Shown here: positions 19,373-28,679 of the stretch, piece by piece
How the letters are laid out: each line of letters begins with the position of its first letter
Position numbering within the stretch: the stretch's first letter is position 1
NCBI GenBank assembly: GCA_913774665.1
Contig: CAJYHN010000008.1
Coordinates: forward strand, 70,985 to 134,984
From: an uncultured Microbacterium sp.
Lineage (GTDB): Bacteria; Actinomycetota; Actinomycetes; Actinomycetales; Microbacteriaceae
Length of the DNA stretch: 64,000 bases
Direction: 5' to 3'
Made by a program: the position numbers and the translations under genes
Notes under the pieces: model-generated
What the model was told of the DNA's origin: nothing
Databases searched by the model: none
Seen by the model: only the letters and a program-made list of their open reading frames with translations

Positions 19373-20268
19373 GCGTCCGCTCCCCCGACGAGGGTGAGGA
19401 ACACGTCGTCCATCGTTCCGTGGCGAAATTCGAAGTCGTCGATCGGAAGGACCGCGAGGAGCTCTTTGGCTGTCTGCGACGACGCCATCGGGATCACGAG
19501 ATCAGCACCCACCGCACGGACATCGATCCCCCGGGCGCGGCACGCGGCGATCACCCCGGCGTGGTCCTCGGACCGCACGGTGAGGATGCTGGAGCTGTAT
19601 CGAGAGCGCAGTTGCGCAGGCGTCCCCCCGGCGATGATCCGCCCCCGATCGATGATGCACACGCGATCGGCGTTCTCGGTCTCCTCCATGTAATGCGTCG
19701 TGAGGAAGACCGTCGTCCCGGCGGTCGCGCGCAACTCGTGGATCGTCGCCCAGATCCTCTCCCGGGACTGAGGGTCGAGACCGGCGGTGGGCTCGTCGAG
19801 GAAGAGCACACGCGGCTCGTGCACGAGCGCACGGGCGATGTCCGCCCGCCGCTTCTGACCGCCGGACAGCGTCCCGTAGCGCCGTTCGAGGAATGAGCCG
19901 AGTCCGACGAGATCGGACAGCGTTCCGATACGGCGACCCGCCTCGCGCGTGTCGAGTCCGTAGAAACCGGCTCGGACCGCGAGATTCTCGCGCACGGAGA
20001 GCAGAGGGTCGAGAAGGGAGGACTGGAAGACGGCTCCGATGCTCGCACGAACGTCGTGCGGGTGATGCTCCACGTCGTAGCCGCTGACCGAGATCACGCC
20101 CGACGTCGGCGCGAGCGTGGTCGTGATGCAGCCGATCGTGGTCGACTTACCCGCGCCGTTCTCCCCGAGGAACGCGAAGACGGAACTCGACGGCACAGAA
20201 AAGGACACGTCGTGCACAGCGCGCCGTCCCCCGTAGTCCTTGCAGAGATTGACGACCTCTATCGACAT
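19369..20268 (-). CDS. ABC transporter ATP-binding protein (DrrA-like)
   Basis: A 299-residue ATPase with Walker A GENGAGKSTT (about residues 38-47), signature LSGGQKRRADIARAL, Walker B RVLFLDEPTAGLDP and the H-loop TTHYMEE. The extra C-terminal 80 residues are typical of the DrrA/NodI subfamily. ATG 20268 is preceded by AAGGAG at good distance; the longer frame to 20433 is shadow. It partners the ABC-2 permease downstream. Confidence 0.93.
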   Translation of the reverse strand: MSIEVVNLCKDYGGRRAVHDVSFSVPSSSVFAFLGENGAGKSTTIGCITTTLAPTSGVISVSGYDVEHHPHDVRASIGAVFQSSLLDPLLSVRENLAVRAGFYGLDTREAGRRIGTLSDLVGLGSFLERRYGTLSGGQKRRADIARALVHEPRVLFLDEPTAGLDPQSRERIWATIHELRATAGTTVFLTTHYMEETENADRVCIIDRGRIIAGGTPAQLRSRYSSSILTVRSEDHAGVIAACRARGIDVRAVGADLVIPMASSQTAKELLAVLPIDDFEFRHGTMDDVFLTLVGGADA

Positions 20269-20317
20269 GAGCGCTCCTTCTTCCCTCTCCCCGTGCATCC
20301 GCGGCGCCGTCCCGTCC

Positions 20318-21814
20318 TCACGGGCCCGTCTCCGGGACGGGCGGAGTGGCCACGTCGTGCGCGTCCACTGCGGTCGCTCCCCCGTCGGAGAGCGCTGCGG
20401 CGGCGCGCTCTTCCGTCGGGATCCAGTTGCCATGGAGCCCGAGCGGTACGCGCGCGGGCAGATGGACCCGTGCCAGTTCGTCGCCCTCGAAGTCGGCGGC
20501 GGACAGGATCACGAGGTCGCTGGCTCCCCTCCCGGGCTCGTGCACGTAACTGAGCACGTAGCCGTCGTCTTCGGCGCCCGTCCCCCCGCGTCGCGCCACG
20601 AAGACCGCCTCTCCGATCGCCGCGTCCCGGGGGAAGCTCCGCCGCTGGGTAGGACCGCCCAGGAGGTCGTGCCGGAACAGGACGTTGTCGAACTCGGCGT
20701 CCGCGATCGTGTCGAGCTCTCGCGGCCTCCACGTGTCGACGAACGCGGCGGCGCTCGCGGTGTAGACGAATCGGTGGGGACGCCCGAGAACGCGATCATC
20801 GACACGGGGGAACTCCTGCGGGCGATCGTCGAGAATCTCTCGCTTCACTCGACCCGTACGCGTGTCGATCGTGAAGCGTTCGAGCGACGGAGTCCCGTGA
20901 CCGCTGATCTCCCCCGTGCGTCCGCGGAACATGGATGGGTGCGTCACGACGTCGAGGACGATGCCGCTCGACGTGTCGTACGCATTGACGGTGTGGTAGA
21001 CCCACACGGGCTCGATCTCGAACCACTTCGGCTCCGCCTCGGAGCTCCCGCGCCGCAGGAGGCCCAGCCGCGCCACCGCCCTCGGGTTCCATCGGAAGGG
21101 GAACGGGTCGCCCGCGACGGCCGACAGCGCATGAAAGGTCACCGGCAGATCCATGAGGACGAGGTAGCTCGGTGTCAGCGCGAAATCGTGCATCATCGTC
21201 GCATGCGGGAGCTCGATGCTCTCGCTATGGACCACCGCCCCCGTTGCTGCGACCACGGTGTAGTCCACCGTGGACGACCCCGCGAAGTAGCCGAGGCTGT
21301 GGAGGTCCCCGGTGACCGGGTCGACCTTCGGATGAGCAGACATCGCCCCGTGCAGATCACCCTCGAAGTCGCATGGGCCGACAGTGTCCAGTTCGTCCGT
21401 GAGCTCGAACGGGAGTGTTCCCCCCTCTGTGAGGGAAAGGGTCCTTCCCGCGTGGCCGATCACGTTGATGTTCGATGCGGCATCCATCCCTCCGAAAACT
21501 CGGTAGGTGCGCCGCGGCTCCCTCAGCGCGCGAGACACCGGAGCCTGCCGGACCCATCGATTGCGATACCACTCGGCGCGGCCCCCGGAGATGCGGACTC
21601 CGTGGATCATCCCGGCGCCGAGGTAGTAGTGGAAACGCGGATGCTCGACACCGAGCGGGTTGGGGCCGTTACGCAGGTAACGCCCGTCGAGGTCTTCGGG
21701 AATGATGCCCGTGACCGGCAGATCGAAGGCGGTCACCTCCTCCCGAACGGGCGCGAAGTGGCCACGACGGTAAGGCGACAGACGAGCCATGGGTGCGGTC
21801 TTCTCTCGGTTCAT
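20318..21814 (-). CDS. Carotenoid-cleavage-oxygenase family protein
   Basis: A 498-residue non-haem iron(II) dioxygenase of the carotenoid/stilbene cleavage family (RPE65 superfamily). Four iron-ligand histidines fall where expected: His161 (MSAHPKVDP), His209 (ATMMHDFALT), His274 (VWVYHTVNAYD) and His461 (LGLHGNWIP). The N-terminal GRYLRNGPNPLG is the usual family opening. All ligands are intact, so activity is likely. It sits inside the polyketide cluster, 10 nt downstream of the FtsX-type permease gene and 49 nt before the ATPase gene. It may oxidatively cleave a polyene or styryl product, shortening it to an aldehyde; the substrate is inference. M9 is an alternative start. Confidence 0.93.
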   Translation of the reverse strand: MNREKTAPMARLSPYRRGHFAPVREEVTAFDLPVTGIIPEDLDGRYLRNGPNPLGVEHPRFHYYLGAGMIHGVRISGGRAEWYRNRWVRQAPVSRALREPRRTYRVFGGMDAASNINVIGHAGRTLSLTEGGTLPFELTDELDTVGPCDFEGDLHGAMSAHPKVDPVTGDLHSLGYFAGSSTVDYTVVAATGAVVHSESIELPHATMMHDFALTPSYLVLMDLPVTFHALSAVAGDPFPFRWNPRAVARLGLLRRGSSEAEPKWFEIEPVWVYHTVNAYDTSSGIVLDVVTHPSMFRGRTGEISGHGTPSLERFTIDTRTGRVKREILDDRPQEFPRVDDRVLGRPHRFVYTASAAAFVDTWRPRELDTIADAEFDNVLFRHDLLGGPTQRRSFPRDAAIGEAVFVARRGGTGAEDDGYVLSYVHEPGRGASDLVILSAADFEGDELARVHLPARVPLGLHGNWIPTEERAAAALSDGGATAVDAHDVATPPVPETGP

Positions 21815-21824
21815 GGACGGCGGA

Positions 21825-23033
21825 TCAGACGTCGCGAGCGATCGCGACCGGCGACAGGCGCAACATCCTCCGGGTGGAGAGGACGTTCCCGAGGAGCAGG
21901 GCGATCAGCATCACCGCGGCGGTGACGGCTACATCGCCGGTGCCGAGCCACGGCCGAAGCGTGCGTTCTCCGAACAGTTGCACGCCACTCCCGATCGGGA
22001 TGCCGATCACCCCGCATATCACGACGCTCACGATCGACACGATCGTTCCGACCGCGATCATCGAGGCTCCGACGATCAACGTCTGTGCGGCGTACACCGC
22101 GCGCACCGCGTTCGCCCCGAAGCCCATCGCCCGCATCGTGGCGATCTCGCCGCGCTGCCGTCGGAGCGCGAAAGCGACGACGTTCGCGACGAGCACCGCG
22201 CAGATCAGCGCCATCACGCCGACGAGCGCCCACATGGTCGTGCGCTGGGCCGCCCGGATCCCGAAGATGAGCCCGGCGGTGTCTCGCGCGGTGAAGAAGG
22301 CGACCCCCGGAAACCGGGTCGCCAACGCCGTCGTCTCGGCCGCTGCGTCGACCCCCGGCGCCACCGTGAGAAGCACTTGTGTCAGCGCGTGGGGACGTTG
22401 GAGGATCTGCTGCACGCCGGCGACGTCCATCACGATGAAGCTGGAGCGGAACAGGCCGAACCGACTGTTGTCGTATACGCACGACACCCGCACCGGCGTC
22501 GAGGCGTTGGACTCCGGCGCGCCCGCGACGGACAGCGTCAGAGTGTCGCCGACCGCGAGGCCGAGGTCGTCGCGTTGCCGCTGATTGATGCACACCTCCC
22601 CGGCTCCCCTCGGTGCCGAGCCCGCAAGGAGCACATAGCCCTCTGCCGCGGTGTCCGATCCGACCACGACGACGCCGGTATCGGTCCCTCGCGCCGAGAG
22701 CTGCGCACCCGCCGTGATCCTCGGCCGGACGGCGGTGACTCCCGTCGATCGCCGCAGATCCGAGACCAACTGCCCACCGGCGTCGTCGAGGTACGAGACC
22801 ACGTCGGTCGCGGGGTTGAGCATCGAGTACCGGTAGCCCAAGGCGAAGCCGGACACATCACCGCTGATGAGGTCCTTCGCGGACTGCGTCATCATCGTGC
22901 CCATGCCGTTGATGGCGGCGAAGGAAAGCAGAAGGCCGAGCGTCGCAACGGCCACGCTCGAGAAGGTGCGGACCGTTCGCCGATCGGCGCGGATCATCGC
23001 GAACGCCATGAACAGGATGTAGCGCGCCGTCAC
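21825..23033 (-). CDS. FtsX-like ABC transporter permease (MacB-type)
   Basis: About 402 residues. One N-terminal membrane segment (VRTFSSVAVATLGLLLSFAA), a large extracytoplasmic domain, then three C-terminal segments (MWALVGVMALICAVLVANVV and others) with the FtsX-type cytoplasmic motif RRQRGEIATMRAMGFGANAV. I chose GTG 23033 because GAGGAG stands 5 nt before it; ATG 23099 would add 22 residues and overlap the preceding gene by 17 nt. With the ATPase at 23790 and the second FtsX permease at 28676 it probably forms one MacB-like exporter. Confidence 0.83.
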   Translation of the reverse strand: MTARYILFMAFAMIRADRRTVRTFSSVAVATLGLLLSFAAINGMGTMMTQSAKDLISGDVSGFALGYRYSMLNPATDVVSYLDDAGGQLVSDLRRSTGVTAVRPRITAGAQLSARGTDTGVVVVGSDTAAEGYVLLAGSAPRGAGEVCINQRQRDDLGLAVGDTLTLSVAGAPESNASTPVRVSCVYDNSRFGLFRSSFIVMDVAGVQQILQRPHALTQVLLTVAPGVDAAAETTALATRFPGVAFFTARDTAGLIFGIRAAQRTTMWALVGVMALICAVLVANVVAFALRRQRGEIATMRAMGFGANAVRAVYAAQTLIVGASMIAVGTIVSIVSVVICGVIGIPIGSGVQLFGERTLRPWLGTGDVAVTAAVMLIALLLGNVLSTRRMLRLSPVAIARDV

Positions 23034-23082
23034 ACCCGCTCCTCGCTCACCGGAGCCTGCGTGTCCGCGACGCGAGGACGAG

Positions 23083-23793
23083 TCATCGGTCCGAGCCATG
23101 AGCGGCTGCCTCCCGACGTTCGGATGCAGCGAAGTAAGCGGCATCGCTGCGGAACAGCCGCCTCGTGAACTCGGGGTTGTCGCGCAGCTGCTGCCGCACA
23201 TCGACACCGAAGTTCTCATCCGGAACATGTCGCGATGGATCGGAGACCGCGTCGATGAAGTCGTCGACGCGACGGCGCATCATCCGGCCGTGCTCCGAGT
23301 CGCCATAGTCGAAGACGATCATCGGGCTTCCGACGTTGTACGCCTCGACGACGCTCGCACCATAGCTGCCGAGCACTCGTCGGAGATAGTCCGAGGCATG
23401 AGTGGAATCGACCGGACTCGCGGACGTCGACAACGCCAACGCTCCCTTTCCCGCGAGCAGTCGGCGGTGGCTCAGGCGCGTCGTTCTCTCGACGAAGGTC
23501 ATCATTGTCGAGTTCACGTTGGCGCAGTAGTTCGGACTAGCCAGGATCACGCCGTCTGCATCGAGCATCTGCTCGATGATCCGTTCCACGTCGTCATCGA
23601 ACACACAGCCGTCCGTGCGGAAGCATCGCCCATTGCCGTCGCACACCGAGATTCTTCGTTCCCACAGGGCGATGTCATCGAACGACCAGTCGGGTCGACG
23701 ACCGAGCAGGTAATCCCGCACGGCGGCAAGCAGCACCCGCGTGTGACTCAGGGTGTTCGGCCGCGGGCTCGAATGGACGGCGACGATCTTCAC
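23083..23793 (-). CDS. Flavodoxin-fold NAD(P)H-dependent FMN reductase
   Basis: A 236-residue protein of the NADPH-dependent FMN reductase/WrbA-like superfamily. It starts KIVAVHSSPRPNTLSHTRVLL (phosphate-binding loop SSPRPNTLSHT) and has DADGVILASPNYCANVNSTM, the flavin-ring loop. CDGNGRCFRTDGC with three closely spaced cysteines resembles the Cys-rich segment seen in iron-sulfur flavoproteins, though the usual spacing is not exact. It overlaps the upstream ATPase gene by 4 nt. It may supply reduced flavin or reduce a polyene intermediate. Confidence 0.82.
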   Translation of the reverse strand: MKIVAVHSSPRPNTLSHTRVLLAAVRDYLLGRRPDWSFDDIALWERRISVCDGNGRCFRTDGCVFDDDVERIIEQMLDADGVILASPNYCANVNSTMMTFVERTTRLSHRRLLAGKGALALSTSASPVDSTHASDYLRRVLGSYGASVVEAYNVGSPMIVFDYGDSEHGRMMRRRVDDFIDAVSDPSRHVPDENFGVDVRQQLRDNPEFTRRLFRSDAAYFAASERREAAAHGSDR

Positions 23794-24485
23794 GACCCAC
23801 CTCCGCTGGGGACTCCCGAATCCGAGAGGATCGCACCGTCGGTCAGGTGGATCACGCGTCGCCCCGTCTCGATCACACGGTCGTCGTGAGACGAGACGAG
23901 GATCGTCACGCCGTGCTCGTCGTTGAGCCGACGTAAGAGCCGGAGAACCCCGTCGGCGCTCACCGAGTCGAGACTCGCCGTCGGCTCATCCGCCACGACC
24001 AGAGCGGTATCGCTCGCGACCGCGCGGATGATGGCCGCGCGCTGCTGCTGCCCGCCCGATAGCTGCGCGGGGAGCGCGTCGAGCTTGTCGCCGAGCCCGA
24101 CCGCGTCGAGGAGGGCACGGGTACGCTCACGCGCCGCACGGGTCAACCTCTTCTGCAGCCGGAGCTGCAACACCGCGTTGTCGTACACCGAGAGCGATGA
24201 GACGAGGTTCGACCGCTGGAACACATATCCGACGCGGTCACGGCGGAAGTCGGCGAGCGCTCGGGGCGACAGGGCCGTCACCTCCACGTCGTCGACCCGA
24301 ACCGATCCCGACGATGCGGTATCGAGACCGCCGATGATGTTGAGGAGCGTGGTCTTGCCCGACCCCGACGGTCCCGCGAGCACGACGAACTCACCCGAGG
24401 AGACGTGAAGAGAGATGTCGCGATTCGCGTGCAGAAGATCGGGGCCGTCGCCATAGGTGCGATGGAGATGGTCGACGACGATCAC
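23790..24485 (-). CDS. ABC transporter ATP-binding protein (MacB/LolD-type)
   Basis: A 231-residue ATPase: Walker A GPSGSGKTTLLNIIGG near residue 38, signature QLSGGQQQRAAIIRAVA, Walker B ALVVADEPTASLD and H-loop LVSSHDDRV. This subfamily works with FtsX-like permeases, two of which are encoded in the same cluster. Both gene ends overlap their neighbours by 4 nt. Confidence 0.93.
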   Translation of the reverse strand: MIVVDHLHRTYGDGPDLLHANRDISLHVSSGEFVVLAGPSGSGKTTLLNIIGGLDTASSGSVRVDDVEVTALSPRALADFRRDRVGYVFQRSNLVSSLSVYDNAVLQLRLQKRLTRAARERTRALLDAVGLGDKLDALPAQLSGGQQQRAAIIRAVASDTALVVADEPTASLDSVSADGVLRLLRRLNDEHGVTILVSSHDDRVIETGRRVIHLTDGAILSDSGVPSGGGS

Positions 24486-24940
24486 GAGGACGCCCCCTCG
24501 ACGAAGCTGTAGCTGATCTCGGCGCTCGCGACGGTGCGCCCATCGACGGTGGCGGCCGCACGCACCTTGCCCATCGATGCACGGCGGGCGAGATTGTCGG
24601 CCGTCAGGATGAGCCGGTCACCCGGGCGCACGACCCCCCGGAATCGCGCCGCGTCGATCCGAGCCAGCACGCAGAGACGGCCCCCGATGTCGAAGAGCAG
24701 GCCGCCCGTCTGCGCGAGCGCCTCGATGATCATCACGCCGGGCATGATCGGGTTGCCGGGGAAATGTCCGGCGAAGTACGGCTCATTGATCGTCACGTTC
24801 TTGATGGCGACGATCCGCACATCAGGAACGAGCTCGTCGACGCGATCGAGGAGGAGAAACGGATGACGATGCGGCAACCGTTCCATGATCTGAGAGGCGG
24901 TGACGGGGGCGGAGCGGGGAGCGTTCATCGGCCCGGTCAT
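24482..24940 (-). CDS. FabZ-like 3-hydroxyacyl-ACP dehydratase
   Basis: A 152-residue hot-dog-fold dehydratase. [14 protein letters not shown] opens the domain, and [21 protein letters not shown] (split here at 20) carries the catalytic His59 and Glu73. It should dehydrate beta-hydroxyacyl-ACP to the trans-enoyl-ACP. With ketosynthase, ketoreductase and no enoyl reductase in the cluster, repeated cycles would give a conjugated polyene. ATG 24940 overlaps the ketoreductase stop (ATGA). Confidence 0.92.
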   Translation of the reverse strand: MTGPMNAPRSAPVTASQIMERLPHRHPFLLLDRVDELVPDVRIVAIKNVTINEPYFAGHFPGNPIMPGVMIIEALAQTGGLLFDIGGRLCVLARIDAARFRGVVRPGDRLILTADNLARRASMGKVRAAATVDGRTVASAEISYSFVEGASS

Positions 24941-25677
24941 GCGGTCAAGCCCCCGTCCACGACGAGGCAGTGCCCGTTGATGTACGAAGCCGCAGGGCTC
25001 GCGAGAAAGAAGACGGCGTTGGCGATCTCCTCCGCACTCCCGAATCGCCGGTCGGGGATGAGCGCCAGATACTCGTCTTTCATCGCCGACGGCAGCTGAT
25101 CGAGCATCTCCGTTTCGACGAACCCCGGAGCGATCACATTGACGCGGATGTTCATGCGCGCGAGTTCCTTGGCGAGCGTCCGCGAGAAGGCGACAACTCC
25201 GGCCTTGGCTGCCGCGTAGTTCGCCTGACCCGCGGGGCTGGTGATGGCGCTCACGGAGGAGATGTTGACGATCGTTCCCGACCTCTGCGCCGCCATGAGC
25301 CACGCGGCCTGCTTGGCGCACGCGAATGTGCCGGAGAGATCCGTGTCGACGACCGATCGCCAGGCGTCCTCGCTCATCATGAGCGCGAAAGAGTCCTGCG
25401 CGTGACCGGCGTTGTTCACCTGCACATCGAGGCCTCCCCACGCTGCTTTGATCTGCTGGAACATGCGCTTCACCTCGTCGAACGACGAGATATCGGCTCG
25501 CACCGGAAGGACCCGCCCGGGGTGCTCTTTCTCGAGCCGGTCCAGGACGGCGAGGGTCTCCGGACGGTCACTGCGGTAGTTCACGGCGACAGATGCACCG
25601 TCCGCGAGGAATCGTTCAGCGATGGCGAGGCCGATCCCGCGCGTCGCCCCTGTCACACACACTCGTGCGTCTTGCAT
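24937..25677 (-). CDS. FabG-like 3-ketoacyl-ACP reductase
   Basis: A 246-residue short-chain dehydrogenase. Cofactor motif TGATRGIG at residues 9-16, NNAG near 88, catalytic Ser141, Tyr154 and Lys158 (NISSVSAI and QANYAAAKAG), and the C-terminal INGHCLVVDGGL. All catalytic residues are present. Start ATG 25677; the longer frame to 25812 is shadow. It reduces the beta-keto group in each polyketide extension cycle. Confidence 0.93.
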   Translation of the reverse strand: MQDARVCVTGATRGIGLAIAERFLADGASVAVNYRSDRPETLAVLDRLEKEHPGRVLPVRADISSFDEVKRMFQQIKAAWGGLDVQVNNAGHAQDSFALMMSEDAWRSVVDTDLSGTFACAKQAAWLMAAQRSGTIVNISSVSAITSPAGQANYAAAKAGVVAFSRTLAKELARMNIRVNVIAPGFVETEMLDQLPSAMKDEYLALIPDRRFGSAEEIANAVFFLASPAASYINGHCLVVDGGLTA

Positions 25678-25682
25678 TGAGA

Positions 25683-26771
25683 TCAGGCCTTTCTCACGAG
25701 GGCGGAGGTGACGCCGCCGTTCACCGTCGATACCGTCACCAGCAATGTCTGGCCGGGTTCGGCTGCGGACAGAGCGAGCACGTGGGCCAGCGCCTCGTTG
25801 CCGCCGAAGCATTCGCCGGCAAGGAGTCGGGGCAGGGCGATAGGACCTCGGTGTCCGATCCCCCGGATCGCAGCGATCTCGTTCCGGGTGATGGCGCCGA
25901 GTCCGTTCGCTGTACCGACGACGATGTCCACGTCGCCCACCCCGAGTCCCGCATCGCCGAGGGCTGCCCGCATCGTGTGCGCGATCGTGTCGTCGTTCTC
26001 CGGCCAGTCCACGTAACTGACGCCGGCACTCGTCGCCGAGGCGAGGGAGAGCCCGAGGAGGTGCGCGATGGGCTCGGCACCGCGTCGCCCGGCCGATCGC
26101 GGGGATTCGAGGACCACGACAGCGGCCGCTTCGCCCGTGCTGAAGGGAAGCTCGCGGTCGAGGTCCGAAGCGGCAGCATCGAAGTGGTCCGTCATGATCT
26201 CGTTCGTCTCGTCGAGCGACATCGCGAAGATCGCGTCGGCCTTGCCCGTCTCGATCAGCTGCGCTCCGTAAGCGACCGCGGAACCGCCGACGAGGGTCGA
26301 GTTCGCACCCTTCAGACCGAGCGCGAGACTGGCCTGGCCGTTGGCGACGTTGTAGACGGTCTGCGTGAACAGTGCGGGGCTCGCGTTCATGAGCCCGCCC
26401 CCGAGCAGGCCGTCGAGATAGTCGCTGACGACCCGCTGCGGTCCGTACTCGGTGTTCGCGACGATCCCGATCCGTTCCGCGTCGGCGGGAAGCTCGGCGA
26501 AGTGGGCCCCCGCGAACGCGTCGACGGCCGCTGCCATCGCGAGCTGGCTGAACCTCTGCTTGCGCCGCAGACCCACCGACGTGACGTAGTCCCGGATCCG
26601 GAACCCCGCCGGCACCTCACGGACCGAGTGCCCGATCGAACCGGAGGACGTGGCCTCCACCGTGTCGACATCGGCGAAGATCCAGTTCTCGTGGTCTTTC
26701 GCGTGCTCTCTCGCCGACAGGCCCAGCGACGAGATCGCGCCGACGCCGGTGATCGCCAGGGGCTCATTCAT
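25683..26771 (-). CDS. Ketosynthase-like protein lacking the active-site Cys (chain-length-factor type)
   Basis: A 362-residue thiolase-fold protein related to beta-ketoacyl-ACP synthases. At the nucleophile elbow it reads KGANSTLVGGSAVAYGA, so no cysteine stands where the partner enzyme has Cys160; my alignment places Ser164 there. The first catalytic His is lost too (VGTANGLGAITRNE instead of NAHGTGT). This is what is known of KS-beta/chain length factors, which pair with an active KS-alpha and set chain length. ATG 26771 overlaps the upstream stop (ATGA). The frame upstream to 27674 is an arginine-rich shadow. Confidence 0.85.
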   Translation of the reverse strand: MNEPLAITGVGAISSLGLSAREHAKDHENWIFADVDTVEATSSGSIGHSVREVPAGFRIRDYVTSVGLRRKQRFSQLAMAAAVDAFAGAHFAELPADAERIGIVANTEYGPQRVVSDYLDGLLGGGLMNASPALFTQTVYNVANGQASLALGLKGANSTLVGGSAVAYGAQLIETGKADAIFAMSLDETNEIMTDHFDAAASDLDRELPFSTGEAAAVVVLESPRSAGRRGAEPIAHLLGLSLASATSAGVSYVDWPENDDTIAHTMRAALGDAGLGVGDVDIVVGTANGLGAITRNEIAAIRGIGHRGPIALPRLLAGECFGGNEALAHVLALSAAEPGQTLLVTVSTVNGGVTSALVRKA

Positions 26772-28210
26772 GCTCTTTCTCGCTTTCTCAGCTGCTGTTG
26801 CGCGAGGGAGACGGACCGGTCGGCAGAGGCGATCAGCTGCGGCAATCCCGAGCCGTGCTCCCCCCATTGGCCCGTGATGAAAAGGTTCTCGAGGCTCGTC
26901 CTCTGGCTGATGCGCCGAACCATGTAGTTGTCGACGTCGTGCGCCCACCCGGTCGCGGACCCTCCCGTGTGTCCGAACCACTCGGCGTAGTCGATGGGTG
27001 TGACGATGCGTCGATAGACGCTGCTCGTTCGCAGTTCGGGCAGGAGCGTGCCGGCGAGCGTCGCCTCGATGCGGTCTGCGTACTCCGCATAGAAATCCGC
27101 ATCGTGGAGGTCGGGATCGTGGTACATGTCGACCTCGATCCGCACGAGGTCTCGACCGGGGGCGGCGACGGTGCGATCGATGTTGGTGACGACGTGCACC
27201 TTGATGACCGGGTGCTCGGGCAGGGCACCTGTTTCGAGAACGCGGTAGGTCTCGAAGACGTCGGTCGACGCAGTCACGTAGTGACGCGCGGCACGACCGA
27301 AGCGTGTCAGATCGACGCCGGCGAGAGTGTGGAAGAGGCTCAGCGACGAGTGCCCTCGTCTCCGGCCGCCCGCGTCGATGCCGGCGAGACCGTGACGTTC
27401 CAGCAGGGCGCCGAGGCTCGGGGCGTCCCCGGTGAAGAACACCACGTCCGCGGGTCGCACCGTGCCGTCGGCGAGAACGACCCCGCTCGCTCGGCTGCCC
27501 TCGATGACCAGGTTCGTCATCGAGGAGTCGAAGATGATCTCGCAGCCTGCGCTCCGCAGGCGGTCCACGATCGATTCGACGAGGTTCCGCACACCGCCGC
27601 GCGGATACACCATCCCCTTGCCGTAGCACTCGGTGATGAATCCGGCCATGACCAGCAGCGATGAGTCGTCGCACTGGATCCTCATCGCCAGGGCCGTCCG
27701 CAGCTCGGGGTCGGTGATCGTCTCCCGGCAGAACTCCTCGAAGCCGCGACGGTGATGGCGCATCATGAAGCGTCCGCGTTCGCGAGGATCTACTGAGTCG
27801 TCGCTGAGAAACGACCGCAGGAAGTCGAAGAAGCGGGCCAGGTCGTCGACGGATGCCGGGAACTCTCGCGCGAGCTCGTTCTGGAGTCGGTCCAGTCCGA
27901 TCGGCATTTCGATACGCCGCTCGCCGATCGTGAGGATGTCAGCGATGTCGAACGGTTCCAACTCCACCGCGGCACTCAGGTCGAGCGACGCGAGCAAGCG
28001 AGCGAGGGACTCGCCTTCCCCTCCGCCGAGGAGATGCGAGACGGCCAGATCGAATCGGTCTCCCGCCTCGTTCTCGAAGCCGCCGAAGTAACCGCCCGCC
28101 TGACCGGTGCGCTCCACGACGACGACGCGGTGACCGTGGTGGAGCATTCGCGCCGCCGCGACGAGACCGGCCATTCCGGCGCCGACGACCACGACGTCAG
28201 AGCTTCGCAT
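26768..28210 (-). CDS. FAD-dependent phytoene-desaturase/isomerase-like oxidoreductase
   Basis: A 480-residue flavoprotein of the CrtI/CrtISO/CrtD-like amine-oxidase superfamily. The N-terminus VVVVGAGMAGLVAAARML is the FAD motif, followed by VVVERTGQAGGYFGGF; the C-terminal FITGQWGEHGSGLPQLI is the usual second FAD-contact region. The family desaturates or isomerises conjugated polyenes without external electron input in many cases. Related enzymes are encoded in some clusters making cinnamoyl or polyene chains by type II PKS; a role in E/Z isomerisation or dehydrogenation is inference. It overlaps the thioesterase gene by 14 nt. Confidence 0.83.
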   Translation of the reverse strand: MRSSDVVVVGAGMAGLVAAARMLHHGHRVVVVERTGQAGGYFGGFENEAGDRFDLAVSHLLGGGEGESLARLLASLDLSAAVELEPFDIADILTIGERRIEMPIGLDRLQNELAREFPASVDDLARFFDFLRSFLSDDSVDPRERGRFMMRHHRRGFEEFCRETITDPELRTALAMRIQCDDSSLLVMAGFITECYGKGMVYPRGGVRNLVESIVDRLRSAGCEIIFDSSMTNLVIEGSRASGVVLADGTVRPADVVFFTGDAPSLGALLERHGLAGIDAGGRRRGHSSLSLFHTLAGVDLTRFGRAARHYVTASTDVFETYRVLETGALPEHPVIKVHVVTNIDRTVAAPGRDLVRIEVDMYHDPDLHDADFYAEYADRIEATLAGTLLPELRTSSVYRRIVTPIDYAEWFGHTGGSATGWAHDVDNYMVRRISQRTSLENLFITGQWGEHGSGLPQLIASADRSVSLAQQQLRKRERA

Positions 28211-28679
28211 CGAAACCCCGCCCGTCGGTCACCACGCCGGGATTCTCGGAGAAGAACGTCTTCATCTTCTCCCCGACCGCCTCCGGCCAGCGGAAGAGGA
28301 ATCTCCCGCCCTCCACGAGAGTGACGTGTTCGGTCGTCCCGAGGGCGACGGTGGCTCCGTCACCGACTTTCGTCAGTCGGTAGTAGAAGACGAGCTTCGT
28401 GGTCTCCTGCGGCTTGATGAAGGTCTCGAGCCGCAGCTCGTCGCCGAACCTGGCGAAGCCCGTGAACGAGACACGAGTCTTCGTGACGGGGGCGAAGATC
28501 GGTACCCCGTCGACCTCGATCATCGGCTGTCCGCCGATCATCTTTTCGATGAGCGCGAAGCGGCCGGCCTCGAACCACACGAATGTGTTGCTGTGATGGT
28601 AGACGCGGGCCATGTCCGTTTCGGCGAAACGGACCGAGAACCTGATCTCGTTCGGCGGCGCGATCCGTGATGCGGTCAT
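28197..28679 (-). CDS. Hot-dog-fold acyl-CoA/acyl-ACP thioesterase
   Basis: A 160-residue protein of the 4-hydroxybenzoyl-CoA thioesterase type: VRFAETDMARVYHHSNTFV holds the catalytic Asp (ETDMARVYHH), then WFEAGRFALIEKMIG. It likely releases the finished chain from the ACP or edits stalled chains. ATG 28679 overlaps the FtsX permease stop (ATGA). The upstream open frame to 29135 is shadow. Confidence 0.86.
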   Translation of the reverse strand: MTASRIAPPNEIRFSVRFAETDMARVYHHSNTFVWFEAGRFALIEKMIGGQPMIEVDGVPIFAPVTKTRVSFTGFARFGDELRLETFIKPQETTKLVFYYRLTKVGDGATVALGTTEHVTLVEGGRFLFRWPEAVGEKMKTFFSENPGVVTDGRGFDAKL

